Assembly: GCA_963814645.1 (NCBI GenBank)
Contig: CAWFDX010000001.1
Coordinates: 248,001 to 312,000, forward strand
DNA from: RYN-230 sp963814645
GTDB taxonomy: Bacteria > Actinomycetota > Actinomycetes > Streptosporangiales > Streptosporangiaceae
Length of the DNA stretch: 64,000 nucleotides
Reading direction: 5' to 3'
The translations under genes were made by a program, and so were the position numbers. Each line of letters begins with the position of its first letter. Position 1 is the stretch's first letter. Below the pieces are notes generated by a model that saw only the letters and a list, made by a program, of their open reading frames with translations, was not told the origin of the DNA and did no database searches. Below are positions 42,959-52,242 of this stretch, in pieces.

Positions 42959-43716
42959 GCGATGGGGGAACGGGCGAGCCTGCCATGGTGGCGGCCGGCC
43001 GGGCCATCGTGGCCACGGCCGCGGCCCGCTCCATCCCGGTCCGGCTGGTCGGCGGCGTAGCCATCTATCTGCGTGGCTCGCCGCCGGCCCGCGCGGCCCT
43101 CGGCCGCAGCTACCCGGACATCGACATCGTCGCGCACAAGAAACAGTCCCGCGCCCTGCGCGCCGTGCTCGAAGAAACCGGCTTCGAGCCGGAGCGGGTG
43201 TTCAACGCCACGCACGGCGCCCGGCGGCTGCTCTACCACGCCCCGGACGGCTGGCAGGTGGACGTGTTCCTGGACACCTTCGAGATGTCGCACACGCTCG
43301 ACCTGGGCCGCCGGCTGGAAGCCGAGCCGGAAACGCTGGCCGCGGCCGAGCTGCTGCTGACCAAGCTGCAGATCGCCGAGGTCAACCGGAAGGACCTGTC
43401 GGACACGGCCATGCTGCTCTGGGACCACCAGCCGGCCAGCCAGGACGGCCCCGGGCTGCTCAACGTCACCGCGGTCACCGGCCGGTGCGCCGCGGACTGG
43501 GGGCTGCACACCACCGTGACCAACAACCTGGCCGCGTGCACCGGCCTGCTCGGCGAACTGGTCGCCACCCCAGCGGACCGGGACCGGATCGCCGCCCGGA
43601 TCGGCCAGCTCAGCCAGGCCCTGGACGACGCGCCCAAGTCGATGGGCTGGAAGGCGCGGGCCAGGGTGGGCCGCCGGATGCGCTGGTACGAGCTACCCGA
43701 GGAGGTCACCAGGTGA
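42955..43716 (+). CDS. Nucleotidyltransferase-fold protein
   Basis: 253-aa protein with a polymerase-beta-type nucleotidyltransferase core. LVGGVAIYLRG (the GG/S motif region) is followed by the metal-binding DxD at Asp55 and Asp57 (SYPDIDIVAHKKQ) and a third carboxylate in WQVDVFLD (Asp103/Asp107). All three catalytic positions are present, so it is probably active. It resembles MNT/AbiEii-like and KNTase-like families, which transfer AMP or another nucleotide to protein, RNA or small molecules. It overlaps the permease stop and the metallophosphoesterase start by 4 nt each. It has no ribosome-binding site of its own, so it depends on translational coupling. Confidence 0.82.
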   Translation: MSDGGTGEPAMVAAGRAIVATAAARSIPVRLVGGVAIYLRGSPPARAALGRSYPDIDIVAHKKQSRALRAVLEETGFEPERVFNATHGARRLLYHAPDGWQVDVFLDTFEMSHTLDLGRRLEAEPETLAAAELLLTKLQIAEVNRKDLSDTAMLLWDHQPASQDGPGLLNVTAVTGRCAADWGLHTTVTNNLAACTGLLGELVATPADRDRIAARIGQLSQALDDAPKSMGWKARARVGRRMRWYELPEEVTR

Positions 43717-44663
43717 CGATGCGGATCTACTTCGCCACCGACATCCACGGCTCGGAGGTGTGCTGGCGGAAGTTCCTCAACGCGGCCAAGTTCTACGACG
43801 TCAACACGCTGATCCTGGGCGGCGACGTGTCCGGGAAGGCGGTGGTCCCGGTGGTGGCCCATCCCGGCGGCGGCTTCCTGGTCCGCCAGTTCACCGGCGA
43901 CCGGGTGCTCACCGCGGAGGAGACCGGGGAAGCCGAGACCCGGATCCGGGACATGGGCTTCTACCCGTACCGCACCACCGACGAGGAACTCGACGCCATC
44001 TGGCACCGGCCCGAGGCGGTCGACCAGGTCTTCCTGACCCTGATGCGGCAGACCCTGACCCGGTGGCTGGAACTGGCCGAGCAGCGGCTGGCCGGCACCG
44101 GCATCCGGCTGTATGCGATGACCGGCAACGACGACCCGCCCGAGCTGCAGCAGATGCTGCGCGAGGCGCCGGTGCTGACCGAGACCGAGGACAACCTGCT
44201 CGACCTGGGCGAGGGCATCCAGATGATCTCCTTCGGGTACTCCAACCCGACGCCCTGGAACACCCCGCGCGAGCTGGACGACGACGAGATCGAGCGGCGC
44301 ATCGAGAAGATGGCGCTGGGAGTGGACCGGCCCGAGCGGGCCGTGTTCAACCTGCACGTGCCGCCCGCCCGCACGACCATCGACAAGGCACCGGCCCTGG
44401 ACGCCTCGCTCAAGCCGGTCGTCAAGGGCGGCGCCATGGTGATGCAGTCGGTCGGCTCCGAGGGCGTCCGCCGCATACTGGAACGGCACCAGCCCATGCT
44501 CGGCCTGCACGGGCACATCCACGAGTCCCGCGGCGCGGTCCGGCTCGGCGGCACGCTGTCCATCAACCCGGGCAGCGAGTACGGCGACGGCATCCTGCGC
44601 GGCGCGGTACTCGAACTCGATGGCAAGCGCGGCGTCCGGCACTACCAGCTGCCGTCCGGCTGA
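43713..44663 (+). CDS. Calcineurin-like metallophosphoesterase
   Basis: 316-aa cytoplasmic binuclear phosphoesterase. Metal ligands are in order FATDIHGS (Asp10, His12), LGGDVSG, GNDDPPE (in place of GNHD/E), NLHVPP and LHGHIHES (GHxH). The family cleaves phosphomonoesters or phosphodiesters, including nucleotide adducts. The GTG at 43713 is chosen (GAGGAGG 7 nt upstream, 4-nt overlap with the previous stop); an ATG lies two codons later. Sitting directly behind a nucleotidyltransferase, it could be the eraser of a nucleotide modification (inference). Confidence 0.88.
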   Translation: MTMRIYFATDIHGSEVCWRKFLNAAKFYDVNTLILGGDVSGKAVVPVVAHPGGGFLVRQFTGDRVLTAEETGEAETRIRDMGFYPYRTTDEELDAIWHRPEAVDQVFLTLMRQTLTRWLELAEQRLAGTGIRLYAMTGNDDPPELQQMLREAPVLTETEDNLLDLGEGIQMISFGYSNPTPWNTPRELDDDEIERRIEKMALGVDRPERAVFNLHVPPARTTIDKAPALDASLKPVVKGGAMVMQSVGSEGVRRILERHQPMLGLHGHIHESRGAVRLGGTLSINPGSEYGDGILRGAVLELDGKRGVRHYQLPSG

Positions 44664-44707
44664 GCCGGACAGTCCGCACTAACCACACCGGCCTAAGGGA
44701 GAGTCAG

Positions 44708-46163
44708 TTGGACCAGCGGGCGTTCAATAGCAGGCTGCTCAGCCAGCGCGAACGGATGCACGCGAGCCCAGAGCAGCTGATGGGGCGCGTGGCGCGCTCC
44801 GGCTACGGGCCGGCCAGCCAGGAGATCCTGCGCGAGCAGGTCCGGCACGAATCGACCGGCCAGGTCGGCTTCGCGCTGTTCGACTGCCCGCCGGCCATCG
44901 TGCGCGGCCGCGGCGCGCTGGTCTGGGACGCCGACGGCAAGGAGTACGTGGACATGCTGGCCGGGTTCTCGGTGTCCAACACCGGGCACTGCCACCCAGC
45001 CGTCACCGCCGCGGTCACCGAGCAGGCCGGCCTGCATGCACTACTTCGACCTGCCCGGCGACCAGCGGGAACGGCTGGCCGGGCGGCTGGCCGCGCTGGC
45101 CCCGGGCGTCCGGCCGCGGCGGGTCGTGTTCGGCACCACCGGCGCCGACGCGGCCGAACTCGCCATCCGGCTGGCCCGCTGGTACACCGGCGCGCCGCTG
45201 ATCCTGTCCGCCTACGGCGGCTACCACGGCACCACCGGCGCGACGATGGCGACCACGGCCAAGGGCGGCATGTGGGCGTTCTACTACCCGGTGCTGCCGG
45301 CCGACTCCGGGCACGCCAAGATCCCGTTCTCCTACCCGTACCGCTGCCCGGTCGGTGCGCCGCCGGACCAGTGCGCCGAGGCCTGCCTGGACTTCACCCG
45401 GCGGATGCTGCTCGGCAAGGAGTCGCCGTTCACCGAGCACCGCGCCGGGGTGTCCAACGTGGCCGCCGTCCTGCTCGAGCCGATGCAGGCCAGCGCGGGC
45501 TACATCATCCCGGGCGACGGTTTCCTGGCCGGCATCCGGGAGCTGTGCGACGAGTTCGGCTTCCTGCTCATCGACGACGAGATCCAGGCCGGCATGGGCC
45601 GCTCCGGCCGGATGTGGGCCTGCGAGCACGAGTCGGTGGTGCCGGACATGATCCTGGTGTCCAAGGGCCTGGCCAGCGGGCTGCCGGTGTCCGCGGTTAT
45701 CGCCGACGACGAGATCGCCGCGTCCTGGGGGCCCGGCGCGCACGTCGGCACGTTCAGCGCCAGCGCGCTGGCCAGTGCCGCGGCCAACGCCACTCTGGAC
45801 GTCTACGAGTCCGAGCACCTGGTGGACCGGGCGTTCGAGGTCGGCGGCTACTTCGCCGACCAGCTCCGCGCGCTGCAGGAGCGGCATCCGATCCTGGGCT
45901 GGATCGACGCCCGCGGCCTATTCGTCGGCCTGGAGTTCGTCAAGGACCGGGCGACCAAGGAGCCGGCCGCCGAGGAAGCGGCCTGGATGCTCGACTTCTG
46001 CGTCCGCGAGGGCCTGCTGTTCGAGAAGGGCGGCTACTACTACAACCGGTTCCAGCTCATCCCGTCGCTGGTCATCGAGAAGGACCTGATCGACCGGGCG
46101 GTGGACATCCTGGACCGCGCGATGGCCATGGCTGAGGCCCGTTCCGGGATTTCTTTTACTTAA
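44708..46163 (+). CDS. Class-III PLP aminotransferase, one frameshift
   Basis: Aminotransferase of the GABA/ornithine/omega-amino-acid type, about 485 aa if repaired. The N-terminal part runs from TTG at 44708 (AAGGGAG upstream) through LVWDADGKEYVDMLAGFSVS to AVTEQAG. The rest continues one base over, from MHYFDLPGDQRERL. An extra base near 45030-45036 explains the break. Later motifs are intact: GGYHGTTGATMA, LLEPMQASAGYI, LIDDEIQAGMGRSG and the PLP lysine in ILVSKGLASGLPVSAVI. It lies 44 nt after the metallophosphoesterase, so it is the fourth operon gene. A single indel in otherwise perfect sequence could be a sequencing error. Amino-donor specificity is unknown. Confidence 0.85.
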
Positions 46164-46173
46164 CGCCAGTACC
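46150..46173 (+). repeat. Repeated motif copy 3 (overlaps aminotransferase stop)
   Basis: TTTCTTTTACT followed by TAACGCCAGTACC. The TAA stop of the aminotransferase lies within it, so the last codons of the enzyme (ISFT) are encoded by the motif. Confidence 0.7.
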
Positions 46174-46220
46174 CGCCCAGTGGCCTAGCCGGGCGCGCGG
46201 ACTTACCCGCAGCCGGGGAC

Positions 46221-48482
46221 TTACCCGCGGGCGACGGCGTCCAGCGAGTCGCGGATCGCGCCGGTCAGCGGGTCGCCGACCGGCAGCAGCCGCTCGCAGT
46301 CGGCCAGCGCGCCGGTGAGCAGCCTGGTCGCCTCGGCCTGGCGGCCCATCGCGTAGTAGGCGTGCGCCAGGTTGGCCTGGGCGGCCAGCGTGTCCGGGTG
46401 GCTGGGGCCGAGCACCCGGCGGCAGTCCGTCCAGCTGCGCTCGTACAGTTCCAGCGCGCTGGCCATCCGGCCGGCCGAATGGTAAGCCGAGGCCAGCTGG
46501 CCGCGGGCGCCCAGGGTGTCCGGGTGGTCCGGGCCCTGGATGCGTTCCCGGTCCCGGAGCACCTGCTCGTACAGCGGGATGGCGTCCTTGAGGCGGCGGG
46601 CCGAGTGGTACGCGTCGGCCAGCGCGCTGAGCGCGCTGAGCGTGCCCGGGTCCTCCGGCCCGAGCACCCGCTGCGCGCTGTCGTGCGCCTGGCGGCAGTG
46701 CCGGATGGCGTCCTTGACCCGGCCGACGGCCAGGCAGGCCCGGGCCAGGCTGCCCCGGGTGCTCATCGTGTCCGGATGGTCCGGGCCCTGCTGTTTCTCC
46801 CGCTCGGCCAGCGTGCGCGCGGCCAGCCGGATCGCCTCCGGGTTCCGCCCGGCCGCCTGGTAAGCGGCGGACAGCGTGTCCTGGATGTCCAGCACGCCGA
46901 GATCCAAAACACCGTGGTCGGCGGGTTCCGTGCCGGGCGCCTCGGCCAGCACCGCTTCCAGCGCGACGATCGCCTCGAACGGCTGGCCCGCGGCGAGCAG
47001 CGCCCCGCCCAGGTCGGCCCGGGCGGCCAGGGTGCCGGGATGGTCCGGGCCGAGCACCTTGAGCCGGGTGTCCAGCGCCTGCTGGTACAGCGCGACCGCC
47101 TCGGTGCCCAGCCCGGCGGCCAGCGTGGCGCTGGCCAGCTGGCCGGTGGCCAGCAGCGTGTCCGGGTGGGCCGGCCCGAGGGTCCGCTCGCTGGCCGACG
47201 CGACCAGTTGCCAGTGCGCCGCCGCCGGGCCAGAGAGACGCGCGCTGTCCAGGCTCTGCCCGGCGCGGAACAGCACTTGATGTGAGCCGCCGGCCCACAG
47301 CGCGTCGCCCGCGGCCTGTTCCAGGCTGGCCACGCAGGACCGCAGCGCCTCGGCCAGCAGCGGCTGCGCATCGTCGTCGTCCGGCCAGGCCTGCAGCAGC
47401 GCGCCCGCCGCGGCCTGGGCGGCCTGGTCGCGCACCTCGCCGGGCATGGCCATCCGGACCACCGCCTGGACGACCGGATGCACCCGGATCACCCGCGCGC
47501 CGCCGCCCGGCGGGTCGATGGTCAGCAGGCCGGTCCGCTCCAGGCTGCGCAGCGCGCCGTGCGGGCCGTTTCTGTCGCCCGCGGCCACTGCGGGTGACCC
47601 GGCGATAAACTCACCCGCGGCCGGGGCGGCGAACACCGTCTCCGGGATGCCGTGCCCGCCCAGCAGCACGGCCAGGGCCAGGCAGGACTGGGCCGCGCCG
47701 CCCGGCGCGAGCTGGTCGGCACGCTCCACCGACAGCATCCAGGTGACCACCTTGGCACCGGGCTGGGCGCCGGACACCCTGGCCAGCTGGTCCTGCTGCC
47801 GGACAAACAGGTCGCGGTAGTCCCGGCAGGTCAACCCGGAACTGGCGATGGCCGCGCTGGCCTGGAACAGGGCCAGCGGGTCACCGCCCAGGTCCTGCAC
47901 CAGGTCGACCGCGCCAAGCCGCTGGTCCGGGTCGGCGGACAGCCGCCCCATCAGGTAGGTCAGCGCCTCGTGCGAGCTGAACGCGCCCACCGGGAACAGC
48001 GCCGGCTTGCGGGCCGCCGGGACGGTGCCCTCGGCGGCCGTGGTGACCAGCACCTGGCCCGCCGGGCAGGCCGGCCACAGCCCGTCCAGGTCGGCCGGGT
48101 CGGACACGTCGTCCAGCACCACCAGCCACGGCCGGGCCGTCTCGGCCAGCCAGGCCAGGAACCGGGCCGCGATCGTCTCGCCGTCGCCGGCCGGGGTCAT
48201 CCCGGTCCGCTCCGCGAACGCCTGGACGTAGCTGGACAGCACCGCGGCCCGGCTGCTGGCCGAGACCCAGATCAGCAGGCTGTCCGCGCGGTGGCGGCAC
48301 CAGGTCTGCGCCAGGTGCACGGCCAGCTGGGTCTTGCCGGTGCCGCCCGGCCAGTCCGCGGCCGGCCCGGGCGGCGCGGCGAGCACCAGTAACTGGCCAG
48401 AGGGCTGCGCATCCAGCGCAGCCGGGCCGGTTTCCGGCCGGGTGCTGAAGCAATCGGCCAGCGGCGGAACCAGTCCGTGCAC
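46221..48482 (-). CDS. STAND-like NTPase with tetratricopeptide repeats
   Basis: 753-aa protein. An NB-ARC-type ATPase comes first: Walker A WPGGTGKTQLAVHLA, Walker B WLVVLDDVSD. A winged-helix-like region follows. About seven TPR units of the kinesin-light-chain type come next (LGPDHPGTLAARADLGGALL, QGPDHPDTMSTRGSLARACL, LGPSHPDTLAAQANLAHAYY). No N-terminal effector (protease, HTH, TIR or nuclease) is visible: only about 30 residues precede the ATPase. It may signal through a partner. The GTG at 48482 follows GGAGG with good spacing. Family members act in regulation, the FxsA-type peptide systems or phage defence; the role here is unknown. Confidence 0.82.
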   Translation of the reverse strand: MHGLVPPLADCFSTRPETGPAALDAQPSGQLLVLAAPPGPAADWPGGTGKTQLAVHLAQTWCRHRADSLLIWVSASSRAAVLSSYVQAFAERTGMTPAGDGETIAARFLAWLAETARPWLVVLDDVSDPADLDGLWPACPAGQVLVTTAAEGTVPAARKPALFPVGAFSSHEALTYLMGRLSADPDQRLGAVDLVQDLGGDPLALFQASAAIASSGLTCRDYRDLFVRQQDQLARVSGAQPGAKVVTWMLSVERADQLAPGGAAQSCLALAVLLGGHGIPETVFAAPAAGEFIAGSPAVAAGDRNGPHGALRSLERTGLLTIDPPGGGARVIRVHPVVQAVVRMAMPGEVRDQAAQAAAGALLQAWPDDDDAQPLLAEALRSCVASLEQAAGDALWAGGSHQVLFRAGQSLDSARLSGPAAAHWQLVASASERTLGPAHPDTLLATGQLASATLAAGLGTEAVALYQQALDTRLKVLGPDHPGTLAARADLGGALLAAGQPFEAIVALEAVLAEAPGTEPADHGVLDLGVLDIQDTLSAAYQAAGRNPEAIRLAARTLAEREKQQGPDHPDTMSTRGSLARACLAVGRVKDAIRHCRQAHDSAQRVLGPEDPGTLSALSALADAYHSARRLKDAIPLYEQVLRDRERIQGPDHPDTLGARGQLASAYHSAGRMASALELYERSWTDCRRVLGPSHPDTLAAQANLAHAYYAMGRQAEATRLLTGALADCERLLPVGDPLTGAIRDSLDAVARG

Positions 48483-48588
48483 CGGCACCTCCGCGGTCGG
48501 TGAATGGGCTGCTGGCCATACAGTACGGTGCCACCAGGAAGCGCGAAGACAATTGCCCGGTAATGGTGCTAATTGGCTAACTGGGCCG

Positions 48589-50416
48589 TTAGGGGCGGGT
48601 GCACCCGCCGGTGTAGAAGCCGGGGCCGGCCAGGCCGGGCCCGGTGATCCGCGGCCGGTTCGCCCCGCCGCCCTTCGGGTACGCGGTGTCCCACCACTGC
48701 CGGAAGAACTGGCTGAGCCGGCTGGTGCAGGCCGCGCTGCGGTTGGGCAGCCAGCGCCCGAACGCGGCTTCCAGTTGCGGCTCGGCGATCGAGCCGCCGC
48801 CGTACTGCCGCTGGATCTGCTCCAGCGCGCGGGTGAAGTTGCCGTGGCCGAGGATCTGCCGCAGCGCGATATAGGAGATCCCGGGGCGCGAATAGGTGTT
48901 CGGCGTGCCGAACAGCGCCCACGGCGTGGGGTTGGACGGCGCCACCGTCCAGAACCCGTCCTTGCTGGCGAACGTGGCGTTGAACGTGTGCACCAGGCTC
49001 TGCTGGAACGCGCGGCGGCCGGCCTTGCTGCCCGGGCCGCCCGCCTTGGCCTGCGCCCGGCGGGCCGCGTACAGGAACTCGGCCAGCGTGGCCAGGCCCT
49101 CCTTGTAGAACGTCATCTGGTAGCCGTGCTCGGTGACGTGGTCGCCCCACCACTGGTGCATGTTCTCGTGGTAGAGCGTGTCGGTGTCGATCGTGCCGCC
49201 CGCGAAGGTGATCATCGTCTGCATCTCCTCCTCGAAGGAGGCCGATGGCCGACCGATGGCCACCCCGTCCGACTTGAACGGGTACGGCCCGCTGAACATG
49301 CTCTCGAACTGGGTGATGTCCGGCTGCATGTCCATGATCTTGCGGTTCTCAGCCTTCCGGGCCGCGCTCAGCGAGCTGGCCTGGGCCTGGTAGAACCGGA
49401 TGCCACCCACGGTCCGCTCGGACAGGTCGAAGCTGCCCACGCTGTCCTCGACCAGGTAGCTGGCCACCGGGGCTTCGGAGTCCCAGTGCCAGGTCACCGA
49501 GCCGTGCCGGAACTCCGCGTCCGGCGGGTGGGTCTGCTTGCCCAGCAGGAACCCGTTGGCCAGCACGGTCTTGCCCGCGTTGACGGTGTCGTTGAACGTG
49601 TAGGTCGGCTTGGCGCTCGGGTAGTCGTTGAGCGGCATCCAGTCCTCGGTGGCGACCGGCTCGGTGGTGACGAACCCGCCGTCGCCCTTGGGCTTGTTCG
49701 ACCGGAACCAGCCCTCGGTGGTGCCGTCCCCCGTCGTTGTGCACCCCGGGACGGCCGGTGTAGGCCACCGTGACCCGGAACACGCGGCCGCCGGCGATTG
49801 GCTGGCCCGGCGTGATGACCAGCTTGTTGGCCGGGCACTGGGTGCTGTTCAGCGATTCCTTCTTGGCCGGGTTGGTGGACAGCAGCTCGGGTGAGCAGGC
49901 CGGCGGCAGCGGGTTGTGCTGCGGGCCGCCGACCGGGTTGACCTGGGACGCCTCGTGGGCCCGCGGATCCGGGTCGCTGCGCCCGTGCGGGTCGCCCGGG
50001 TAGGTGGGCTGGACGAAGGTGAACGTGGCTGGCCGGCCGTTCACCCTGACCGAGGTGACTTTCATGTCCGGGCCGGCCGTCTTGTTCGCCGACCGGCGCT
50101 CGAAGTCCAGGCTGAAGCTGGTCAGGCACTGGGTGGCCCGGTCGGTCAGCACCACGTGGTTGCCCGCCAGGAACTGATTGCTGGTCGCGTCGTAGACCAG
50201 GTCCACGTCGGTGTGCAGGCTGGTGTACCCGCCGTTGCCGGTGTCCGGGTAGAGGTGCGAGCCGGGCGGCGCCAGCGTGTGCGCCCCCGCCGAGCAGTGC
50301 TGCTGGCCCTGCGCGGCGGCGGCCGTCCCGGCCCAGCTGACCCCGACCGCCGCCGAACTCCCCAGCACCACCACGACGCTCGCTACCCCAGCAACGGCAC
50401 GGTGACTGGCCATCAC
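48589..50416 (-). CDS. M1-family secreted metallopeptidase, one frameshift
   Basis: Exported zinc aminopeptidase-like protein, about 608 aa if repaired. A signal peptide (VASVVVVLGSSAAVGVSWAG) precedes the N-terminal beta domain (DVDLVYDATSNQFLAGNHVV). The zinc site is HENMHQWWGDHV (HExxH) with the downstream Glu in FYKEGLATLAEFL. The frame breaks after RPGVHND: the expected GDGTTEGWFRSN continues one base away. The break is in a run of five C (49728-49732), so a homopolymer error or slippage is likely. The end GFYTGGCTRP is normal. GGGAG lies before the GTG-ATG start. Confidence 0.85.
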
Positions 50417-50483
50417 GGACGCTCCCTCGTACCAGGCCTACCAGTGGATCATCCTCAAGCCAGGTGTACCCCTGGGCGGCGAG

Positions 50484-51941
50484 CTAGGGAACCCCCTGTC
50501 CCGGCTCGCCGTCCGGCTCGTCGGTGGCGTACGGGATGAAGCTGCCGTGGTGCGGGTTGGCGTCCAGCGGCTTGCCGATGGCCGGGAAGGCGCGCTGCGG
50601 GCAGGTCGTCCGGTCGCACACCTTGCAGCCCGGCCCGATCGGGACGAGAGAGGACGGGCTGTTCAGGTCGAGGCCACGGGAGTAGACCAGCCGGTGCGCG
50701 TGCCGCAGGTCGCAGCCCAGGCCGATGGCGAACGTCTTGCCCTGGGTGCCGTGGCCGCCGTAGCGCCGGTGCACCGTCCGGGCGATCCACAGATAACTGC
50801 GTCCGTCGGGCATCTGGGCCAGCTGGACCTGGATCTCGGTGGGCCGGGCGAATGCCTCGTACACCGTCCACAGCGGGCACGAGCCGCCGACCCGGGAGAA
50901 GTGGAAGCTGGTCGCCGACTGGCGCTTGGAGATGTTGCCGGCCCGGTCCACCCGGACGAAGATGAACGGCACGCCGCGCGACCCGGGCCGCTGCAGCGTG
51001 CTGAGCCGGTGCGCCACCGTCTCGTAGCCGACCCGGAAGCGCTGCTGCAGCAGCTCGATGTCGTAGCCGAGGCTCTCCGCGGCGGCCAGGAACTGCTGGT
51101 ACGGCAGTACCAGCGCGCCCGCGAAGTAGCTGGCCAGGCCGATCCGGGCGAGCAGCCGGCTCTCGTCGCTGGACAGGTTGGCCTCGGCCACGATCTGGTC
51201 GATCTCCCCGGTCAGCTCCAGCCAGGCCAGCTGGGTAGCCAGCTGGAACGCGCGCTGGTTCGGGTTGAGCAGCGGGGACAGCGCCAGCACCCGGGTCGGG
51301 GCGTCGTAACGCCGCTTGACCGGCTGGTCGCCGGCGGGCAGGTCGGTGACCCGGATGCCGTGCTGCCGGGCCAGCAGATCGGTGATCCCGGAGGCCGGGT
51401 CGCCGATGGCCAGATCGGCCTGGGTGGAGATCTGCTCGGCGGCCAGGTCGAGGGAGGGGAAGTAGTTCCGCCGGGCGTAGAACAGCTCCTGCACTTCCTC
51501 CTGGGCCAGCGGCGGTGGCACCGTCATCGAGCCCACGCCGCCAGAGTCGATACGGTTGACCAGCGCCTCGTTCACGTCCCGGCCGTGCCGGAACCGCCGG
51601 TGCAGCTCGATGACATAACGTCCGACGGCCGGCATGGACCCGGCCAGCTCGCGGATCTCCGCCATCGAGACCTGCTCGCTGACCGACGGGTCGGTCAGCA
51701 CGTCACGGAGCTGGGCGACCAGCCGGTCGGCGTCTTCGCCGGAGAACTGCTGCAGGTCGGCGTCGAAGACGCTGGCCAGCTTCAGCAGCACGGAGGCGGT
51801 CATCGGGCGCTGGCTGGACTCCAGCTGGTTCACGTAGCTCGGGGAGATGCCCAGCGCGCTGGCCAGTGCCGCCTGGGTCAGGCCGCGTTCCTCGCGGAAA
51901 CGGCGCAGCCGGACGCCCACCCGGGCTTTCGTGACAGCCAT
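50484..51941 (-). CDS. XRE/RamB-like regulator with ScfR-type C-terminal domains
   Basis: 485-aa regulator. An N-terminal helix-turn-helix of the XRE class (LRRFREERGLTQAALASALG, SPSYVNQLESSQRPM) is followed by an IrrE/ImmA-like domain without a clear HExxH and a C-terminal domain with a cysteine cluster (GPGCKVCDRTTCPQRAFPAI). In Corynebacterium and Mycobacterium RamB and related proteins control acetate, propionate and glyoxylate metabolism. Here it is divergent from PEP carboxykinase, consistent with control of gluconeogenic carbon flow (inference). The ATG at 51941 (TTAGGAG upstream) is preferred over a GTG one codon earlier. Confidence 0.88.
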   Translation of the reverse strand: MAVTKARVGVRLRRFREERGLTQAALASALGISPSYVNQLESSQRPMTASVLLKLASVFDADLQQFSGEDADRLVAQLRDVLTDPSVSEQVSMAEIRELAGSMPAVGRYVIELHRRFRHGRDVNEALVNRIDSGGVGSMTVPPPLAQEEVQELFYARRNYFPSLDLAAEQISTQADLAIGDPASGITDLLARQHGIRVTDLPAGDQPVKRRYDAPTRVLALSPLLNPNQRAFQLATQLAWLELTGEIDQIVAEANLSSDESRLLARIGLASYFAGALVLPYQQFLAAAESLGYDIELLQQRFRVGYETVAHRLSTLQRPGSRGVPFIFVRVDRAGNISKRQSATSFHFSRVGGSCPLWTVYEAFARPTEIQVQLAQMPDGRSYLWIARTVHRRYGGHGTQGKTFAIGLGCDLRHAHRLVYSRGLDLNSPSSLVPIGPGCKVCDRTTCPQRAFPAIGKPLDANPHHGSFIPYATDEPDGEPGQGVP

Positions 51942-52242
51942 CACACTCCTAATTTCCCGCCGGTAACGCGCCGGTGAACACTGTCCGCAACCGTGCAGAG
52001 TGGCCGGCCGCGCCGGACAGCCCCGCAGGTCCGGCCGTCGTTCGCCTCGCTAACCGGTCTAGACCATCGCCGATCAGCTTCACAAGTGTTACAGAATCGC
52101 GAACTCAGCACCACAAACCTCCACACATGCAGGGTCTACCACTTCACCCCCCAGGCGTGCATCTTGTAAAGATAGGTTTGGTCTCTCGGTGGACCCGACG
52201 TAGCTTGCGCTGCGGGTACCGGCCAGCAAGGAAGGACATTCT
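51942..52242. promoter_or_regulatory. Divergent promoter region of pckG and the RamB-like regulator
   Basis: About 300 nt without a gene; the part from 52070 to 52180 is AT-richer and holds CACCACAAACC, CTACCACTTCACC and TTGTAAAG stretches. It must contain both promoters and presumably the regulator's binding site. I do not see a clear RamB consensus (AAAGTTTTGCAAA type). Confidence 0.5.
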
